A DNA stretch of 64,000 nt from Gordonia jinghuaiqii (GTDB lineage: Bacteria > Actinomycetota > Actinomycetes > Mycobacteriales > Mycobacteriaceae): assembly GCF_014041935.1 (NCBI RefSeq), contig NZ_CP059491.1, forward strand, positions 744,001 to 808,000, read 5' to 3'. A program made the translations under genes and the position numbers. The first letter of the stretch is position 1; every line of letters starts with the position of its first letter. Below are positions 59,331 through 64,000 of the stretch, piece by piece. The notes under the pieces are model-generated. The model did no database searches. It saw only the letters and a program-made list of their open reading frames with translations, and was not told the origin of the DNA.

Positions 59331-61486
59331 ACGACGAGCAGATGCCCGTGACCCCCCAGACCGTGACCCCGCCGGTGGCCAAAAAGGTGCCCACCGAACG
59401 CACCCATCACGGCGACACCTTCGTCGACGACTATGAATGGTTGCGCGACAAGAACGATCCCGACGTGATCGCCTACCTCGAGGCGCAGAACGCCTTCACC
59501 GAGTCGCACACCGAACAGCTGGCCGACCTGCGCAAGCAGATCTTCGACGAGATCAAGAGCCGCACCAAGGAAACCGACATGTCGGTGCCCAACCGGCGCG
59601 GCAAGTACTGGTACTACGGGCGCACCCACGAGGGCAAGCAGTACGCGACGTCCTGCCGGTGCCCCATCCGCTCCGACGACGACTGGACCCCACCGGAGGT
59701 CGGCGACGATGCGTTACCGGGGGAGGAGATCCTGCTCGACGCCAATGTGGAGGCGGAGGGGCACGACTTCTTCAGCCTGGGCGCACTGACCGTCAGCGAC
59801 GACGGAAACTGGCTCGCCTACAGCACCGACCTCGTCGGCGACGAGCGATACACGTTGCGCATCAAGGACCTTCGCACGGGCGACGTCCTCGCCGAGGAGG
59901 TCGCCGACACCTCGGGCAGCGCGGTGTGGTCGTCCGACGCCCGACATGTCTTCTACTCGACGGTCGACGCCGCGTGGCGTCCGGACACCGTGTGGCGCCA
60001 CGACATCGGCGCCGGGACCGACGACGTCAAGGTCTTCCACGAGCCCGACGAACGGTTCTGGGTCGGCATGGGGACCACCCGCAGCGACAAGTACCTCGTG
60101 ATCGGTGTCGGATCGAAGATCACCTCGGAGAGCTACCTGCTCGCCGCCGACGATCCGACCGGTGAATTCCGGAGTGTCGCACCACGGGTCGACGGTGTGG
60201 AGTACAGCGTCGAACATGCGGTCATCGGTGGCGAGGACTACCTCGTCATCGTGCACAACGAGGTCCGCGACGGGGTGAAGGCGGAGAACTTCGCCATCGA
60301 TCTCGCCCCGGTCGACGACCCGACCGCCCGCACGGAGCTCATCGCGCACGACCCGCAACGTCGTGTCGAGGACCTCGATGCCTTCGCCGACTACCTGGTG
60401 CTGTCATATCGGCGAGATGCCTTGCCGCGCCTGGCCATCGCCGACCTCCGTCAGATCGACGGCCTCCCGGTCGAGTCGGACTTCCGCGAGGTTGCCTTCA
60501 CCCAGGAGCTCAGCTCGGCGGGCCTCGCGGCCAACCCGGAGTGGAGTGCGCCGAAGCTGCGGATCGGTTACGGCAGCTTCATCGAACCGGCCGAGTTGTT
60601 CGAACTCGACGTCGCCACCGGTGAACGCACGCTGCTCAAGCGTCAGCCCGTGCTCGGCGGCTACGACCCGGCCGATTACGTCCAGTCCCGCGAATGGGCG
60701 ACCGCCGACGACGGCACCCGGATCCCGCTGTCGGTGGTGCGGCGCAAGGAGACCGACGCCGCCAAGCCTGCTCCGCTCCTGCTGTACGGGTACGGCTCCT
60801 ACGAGGCCAGCATCGACCCGTACTTCTCGGTGGCGCGGCTGTCGATGCTCGACCGCGGCATGGTCTTCGTCCTCGCCCACATCCGTGGCGGTGGCGAGAT
60901 GGGCCGGTACTGGTACGAGAACGGTAAAGAACTCAGCAAGAAGAACACCTTCACCGACTTCGTCGCCGCCGGCCGGTATCTCGTCGAATCAGGGTGGACC
61001 ACACCGCAGCAGATGGTCGCCGAAGGTGGTTCGGCGGGCGGCCTCCTGGTGGGTGCGGTCGCCAACCTCGCGCCGGAGCTGTTCAACGGCATCCTGGCGT
61101 CGGTGCCGTTCGTGGATGCGCTGAACTCGATCCTCGATCCGTCGCTGCCGCTCACGGTGATCGAGTGGGACGAGTGGGGCGATCCGCTCCACGACCCGAA
61201 GGTCTACGAGTACATGAAGACCTACACGCCCTATGAGAACGTCGAGGCGAAACCGTACCCGCCGATCCTGGCGCTCACCTCGCTCAACGACACCCGCGTG
61301 CTGTACACCGAGGCCGCCAAATGGGTTGCCCGGCTGCAGGAGAAGTCGACGTCGGACAATCCGATCCTGCTGAAGACGGAGATGACGGCAGGCCACGGCG
61401 GAGTCAGCGGCCGGTACAAGCAGTGGGAAGAGGTCGCCTTCGAGATCGCGTGGATCCTGCAGCAGTCGGGCGCGCTCGAGAGCTGA
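59327..61486 (+). CDS. ptrB: oligopeptidase B (prolyl-oligopeptidase family S9A)
   Basis: A 719-aa serine peptidase with a beta-propeller (residues 70-420) and an alpha/beta hydrolase domain. Nucleophile S569 in EGGSAGG, an Asp near LNDTRV and H690 in AGHGG form the triad; [20 protein letters not shown] is the N-terminal signature. It cleaves after basic residues in short peptides. GTG 59327 overlaps the purC stop. M. tuberculosis has this gene split as ptrBa/ptrBb; here it is intact. A terminator follows. Confidence 0.95.
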   Translation: MNDEQMPVTPQTVTPPVAKKVPTERTHHGDTFVDDYEWLRDKNDPDVIAYLEAQNAFTESHTEQLADLRKQIFDEIKSRTKETDMSVPNRRGKYWYYGRTHEGKQYATSCRCPIRSDDDWTPPEVGDDALPGEEILLDANVEAEGHDFFSLGALTVSDDGNWLAYSTDLVGDERYTLRIKDLRTGDVLAEEVADTSGSAVWSSDARHVFYSTVDAAWRPDTVWRHDIGAGTDDVKVFHEPDERFWVGMGTTRSDKYLVIGVGSKITSESYLLAADDPTGEFRSVAPRVDGVEYSVEHAVIGGEDYLVIVHNEVRDGVKAENFAIDLAPVDDPTARTELIAHDPQRRVEDLDAFADYLVLSYRRDALPRLAIADLRQIDGLPVESDFREVAFTQELSSAGLAANPEWSAPKLRIGYGSFIEPAELFELDVATGERTLLKRQPVLGGYDPADYVQSREWATADDGTRIPLSVVRRKETDAAKPAPLLLYGYGSYEASIDPYFSVARLSMLDRGMVFVLAHIRGGGEMGRYWYENGKELSKKNTFTDFVAAGRYLVESGWTTPQQMVAEGGSAGGLLVGAVANLAPELFNGILASVPFVDALNSILDPSLPLTVIEWDEWGDPLHDPKVYEYMKTYTPYENVEAKPYPPILALTSLNDTRVLYTEAAKWVARLQEKSTSDNPILLKTEMTAGHGGVSGRYKQWEEVAFEIAWILQQSGALES

Positions 61487-61498
61487 GTACACCGAAAA

Positions 61499-61535
61499 AG
61501 CCCCACCGACTCGAGGGTCGGTGGGGCTTGTTCGT
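61499..61535. terminator. bidirectional terminator between ptrB and the DHA2 exporter
   Basis: An 11-bp stem (AGCCCCACCGA at 61499-61509 with TCGGTGGGGCT at 61518-61528), an 8-nt loop, with AAAAA on the left and TTGTTC on the right. It sits between convergent stops. Confidence 0.8.
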
Positions 61536-61543
61536 CGAACCGG

Positions 61544-63091
61544 TCAGTGCATCATGATCGGACCGCGGTCCGCGTCCTCTTCGGTGAGCGCCGGGGCGAT
61601 CCTCTTGCGCGGCAGGAAGAACGCCGGAATGAGCGTGAGCACGATCAGGACCACCGAGATGGTGAAGGTGCTGGAGAACACGTCCGCGGCGGTCTCGAAG
61701 AACGACTCCGGCAGGGGATCCGGGACACCCTCGGGCAGCGGGCCGTCGGAGGTGTTGGCCATGATCGCGAGGCCGGCCTGCGGGTGGCTGGCCAGGCTGC
61801 TGGCCAGGATCACCGAGATCACGGCGGTGCCGATCGAGGTGGCCGACTGCTGGATCACGTTGAGCAGCGTCGAACCGTCGGGCACCTGTTTGTTGTTCAG
61901 GGTGGCCAGCGCCGACGACATGATCGGCATCATCGTCATGCCCATGCCGAGGCCCTGGACGAACAGCGAGCCGCAGATGAGCCAGTAGGAGGTGTCGGCG
62001 CCGAGGAACATGAACGTGCCCAGCCCGAGCACGATCAGGACGATGCCGGCCAGTACGAACTTGCCCGGTCCCATCTTGTCGGTGAGACGCCCGGCGATCG
62101 GCATGGTCAGCATGGCGCCGAGGCCCTGCGGTGCCAGCAGCAGGCCTGCCATCAGGGTCGACTCGCCCCGCACGCCGATGAAGTACTGCGGGAACAGCAG
62201 TGCCGCGCCGAAGAAGGCGATCATGAACAGCACCATGGTCATCACCGAGATGCTCAGGGTGCGGTTCTTGAACAGGCGCAGATCGAGCAGCGGGTTCTTC
62301 TTACGCAGTGCGTGGAAGACGAACGCCACGATGAGGATCGCGCCGATGATCGCGGGGATCAGCACCGTGCCCGACATGAAGGTACGGTGCTCGGCGCTCG
62401 AGGAGATGCCGAACAGGAACAGCGCCAGACCCGGGGACAGCAGGAGCAGACCCACGACGTCGATCGAGGAACGGGTGGGCACCGCGTCGTCGCGCAGGAC
62501 GATCCAGGAGAAGATCAGTGCGCCGATACCGATGGGGACGTTGATCAGGAAGATCCAGTGCCAGCTCAGCTGCTCGATGAGGACGCCGCCGAGGATGGGA
62601 CCCGAGATCGGACCGAGGAGCATCGGGATGCCGAGAACCGCCATGACCGAACCCACGCGCTCGGGGCCCGCGGCCTTGGTCAGCATCATCATGCCGATCG
62701 GCATCAGCATTCCGCCGCCGAGACCCTGGATCACGCGGAACGCGACCAACATGCCGATGTTCGGGGCCAGCGCACACAGCACGGAACCGAGGGTGAACAG
62801 GACCAGCGAGACCAGATACACCTTTTTGGTGCCGAAACGCGAGGCCGCCCAGCTGGACAGCGGGATCACCGCGGCGAGCGCGAGCGTGTAACCCGTCGCG
62901 GTCCATGCGGCGCCGGCGGCGTCGGTGTTGAACTCCTGCTGGAAGGTGTTCTGTGCGACGGCGACGACGGTGACGTCGAGGATCGACATGATCGCGCCGA
63001 GCACGACCACACCGGCGATCATCAGGACACGTTTGTCCAGCTTGGTGTCTGGTGGGCCCTCGTGCAGGTGGCCCCCGGTGGAGGATGTCAT
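61544..63091 (-). CDS. DHA2-family MFS multidrug exporter (EmrB type)
   Basis: A 515-aa transporter with 14 predicted membrane helices. LDVTVVAVAQNTFQQEF is the DHA2 N-terminal motif (D1), RVIQGLGGGMLMPIGM carries the antiporter motif C-type Gly/Pro pattern, and SWHWIFLINVPIG and GRLTDKMGPGKF are loop motifs. It likely expels lipophilic drugs with protons. ATG 63091 has an AGGAAGC ribosome-binding site. A MarR gene lies upstream on the same strand, the normal layout of a regulated exporter. Rv0783c (emrB) corresponds. Confidence 0.92.
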   Translation of the reverse strand: MTSSTGGHLHEGPPDTKLDKRVLMIAGVVVLGAIMSILDVTVVAVAQNTFQQEFNTDAAGAAWTATGYTLALAAVIPLSSWAASRFGTKKVYLVSLVLFTLGSVLCALAPNIGMLVAFRVIQGLGGGMLMPIGMMMLTKAAGPERVGSVMAVLGIPMLLGPISGPILGGVLIEQLSWHWIFLINVPIGIGALIFSWIVLRDDAVPTRSSIDVVGLLLLSPGLALFLFGISSSAEHRTFMSGTVLIPAIIGAILIVAFVFHALRKKNPLLDLRLFKNRTLSISVMTMVLFMIAFFGAALLFPQYFIGVRGESTLMAGLLLAPQGLGAMLTMPIAGRLTDKMGPGKFVLAGIVLIVLGLGTFMFLGADTSYWLICGSLFVQGLGMGMTMMPIMSSALATLNNKQVPDGSTLLNVIQQSATSIGTAVISVILASSLASHPQAGLAIMANTSDGPLPEGVPDPLPESFFETAADVFSSTFTISVVLIVLTLIPAFFLPRKRIAPALTEEDADRGPIMMH

Positions 63092-63149
63092 GGGAGTGCT
63101 TCCTATCGGTCGGACGTAGAACTGTGCGGCTGCGGGCGATTCGGTGTGG

Positions 63150-63659
63150 TCATGGCGCCCGGTGGCCGGATTCTGCGGGTGCTCGGAAGTAGTCGACCTC
63201 GTCGTCGACGATGGGGCTCAACGCCGCCCGGAGGTTGTCTCTGAGTTCGGCGGGGAGGGCGCTGACGAACCGGCGAACGGGTTCCTGGGCCACGGCGAAG
63301 TGGCTTTCCAGGAAGCTCTGGCCCTCGGCGGTGAGGGAGATCCGTTTGACCCGACGATCGGCCGGGTCCTCGCGTCGATCGACCAGGCCGCTGCTGACCA
63401 GTTTGTCGACGGTGCGCCCCGCGGCCGCGAACGACAGTTGAACCCGGTCGGCGAGCGCGTTGACGGGCATGGGGCCGGAATGGCAGCCCAGCGCGCAGAG
63501 TGTGCGGAACTGCGAGAAGGTGAGATCGGTGGCCGCCAGGCTCTCCATGGTCTCGGGCCGGCTGACGTCGGTCAGCTTGTCCAGGAACGCGATGAGAGCC
63601 GACGATGCGGCACTCACCGGATCGTCGGCGCCGAAAGCGCAGGTGGAATTCCGAGACAC
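63150..63659 (-). CDS. MarR-family transcriptional regulator
   Basis: A 169-aa winged-helix protein (LTFSQFRTLCALGCHSGPM; VNALADRVQLSFAAAGRTVD; LVDRREDPADRRVKRISLT is the wing with the conserved DxR). GTG 63659 has TAGCAT on the minus strand (63666-63671) ending 6 nt before it. TGCAA half-sites lie just upstream. It probably represses the DHA2 exporter downstream and itself; an antibiotic-like effector is the family precedent. 58 nt separate it from the exporter. Confidence 0.9.
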   Translation of the reverse strand: MSRNSTCAFGADDPVSAASSALIAFLDKLTDVSRPETMESLAATDLTFSQFRTLCALGCHSGPMPVNALADRVQLSFAAAGRTVDKLVSSGLVDRREDPADRRVKRISLTAEGQSFLESHFAVAQEPVRRFVSALPAELRDNLRAALSPIVDDEVDYFRAPAESGHRAP

Positions 63660-63678
63660 CCGAAAATGCTAACGCGGA

Positions 63679-63700
63679 TGCAACTATTGCAATAATGCAA
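63679..63700. promoter_or_regulatory. MarR operator-like triple repeat
   Basis: TGCAA-CTA-TTGCA-ATAA-TGCAA: three alternating half-sites that overlap the spacer/-35 zone of the marR promoter. Typical MarR sites are such inverted repeats. A further inverted repeat ATGTG-N6-CACAT (63704-63719) follows and lies upstream of the peroxidase gene. Confidence 0.55.
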
Positions 63701-63786
63701 GTGATGTGACATCGCACATATCCAACGGCTCGGGTGATCCCCGTCTCAGTGATCCGTTTCCGGCGACGGCGGCTAGCCTTGCGTTC

Positions 63787-64000
63787 ATGGGCAACATCAA
63801 GAACATCCCGGTCACCTCCCTCGACGGCTCCGACGTCTCGTTGAGCGATTTCAGCGGTCCGCTGCTGGTCGTCAACGTCGCCAGCAAATGCGGTCTGACC
63901 CCGCAGTACGCCGGACTCGAGGAGCTCGCGAAGACCTACGGCGACAAGGGGCTCACGGTCGTGGGCGTCCCGTGCAACCAGTTCATGGGTCAGGAGCCCG
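63787..64000 (+). CDS. glutathione peroxidase (BtuE-like), 5' part
   Basis: The gene runs off the window end; 71 codons are visible. VVNVASKCGLTPQYAGLEEL is the peroxidase motif with the peroxidatic Cys (in place of selenocysteine), followed by VVGVPCNQFMGQEP, the second conserved block. It reduces hydroperoxides, in bacteria usually with thioredoxin. TAGCCT (63774-63779) ends 7 nt before ATG 63787, a leaderless start. Confidence 0.92.
   Translation, partial: MGNIKNIPVTSLDGSDVSLSDFSGPLLVVNVASKCGLTPQYAGLEELAKTYGDKGLTVVGVPCNQFMGQEP

Noticed and set aside
63704..63719. Second Crp site upstream of the peroxidase gene
   Set aside because: ATGTG-N6-CACAT differs from TGTGA-N6-TCACA in register and spacing.

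Overview
The window is a 64 kb stretch of high-GC chromosome from a mycolic-acid actinobacterium (Mycobacteriales), most likely Gordonia or a close relative. The evidence is the gene set and gene order. ramB, a lipoprotein gene, aceA and fadB2, then a TetR gene, a DUF445 gene, an XRE gene, hbhA and a DUF2516 gene, then a nitrilase, a DUF2993 gene, deoC, murB, an L,D-transpeptidase, an SDR and a ROK gene follow the order I recall around Rv0465c-Rv0485 of Mycobacterium tuberculosis, with local rearrangement. phoPR, a HIT gene, purD, an esterase, a TetR gene, purB, purC, ptrB and an EmrB-type exporter follow Rv0757-Rv0783. otsB-otsA and thrE sit between the two blocks. I see no rRNA, insertion-sequence transposase, prophage or CRISPR array.

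Layout. 1-5.5 kb: the end of an alpha-hydroxy-acid dehydrogenase, a methyltransferase/CMD pair, a MaoC hydratase and two divergent secreted lipases. 5.5-10.7 kb: the glyoxylate locus, with ramB, a lipoprotein, isocitrate lyase and FadB2; the 470-bp aceA upstream region holds a perfect Crp/GlxR-type site, two RamB-like boxes and two palindromes. 10.7-21.3 kb: two heparin-binding-haemagglutinin-like genes on either side of a patch of accessory genes (a broken DUF559/AbiEi-like gene inside 57-bp inverted repeats, an XRE-cupin regulator and a BenE-type transporter), then the TetR/SDR, DUF445, XRE-hbhA, DUF2516 and MerR genes. 21.3-36.6 kb: an alpha/beta hydrolase, murB, two DUF2505 genes, a nitrilase, a DUF2993 protein, a 36-codon gene in an AT-rich pocket, purU/deoC, a redox/methylation pair with its regulator, an L,D-transpeptidase, an SDR, a ROK regulator and a transglutaminase. 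36.6-41.8 kb: trehalose synthesis (otsB, otsA and a 53-aa gene), thrE, a RidA protein, tRNA-Thr and a membrane protein. 41.8-64 kb: a carboxylesterase, a winged-helix protein, a DUF899 protein, phoPR, a type II restriction-modification pair, a HIT protein, a RecQ-like helicase, purD/purB/purC with interleaved genes, ptrB, a DHA2 exporter with its MarR regulator, and the start of a glutathione peroxidase gene.

How it works together. The genes cover the acetate/fatty-acid switch (aceA, FadB2, RamB), cell-envelope work (murB, L,D-transpeptidase, HBHA-like adhesins, lipases, DUF2993), osmoprotection (trehalose) and purine synthesis. About two dozen genes have a TANNNT -10 hexamer ending 6-7 nt before the start codon, so leaderless transcription looks common and was used to choose several starts. 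The regions most worth following up are the inverted-repeat-bounded broken gene, the shared operator-like promoter of the two hbhA transcription units, the restriction-modification pair next to phoPR, the 36-aa gene and a 17-bp copy of the tRNA-Thr 3' end.
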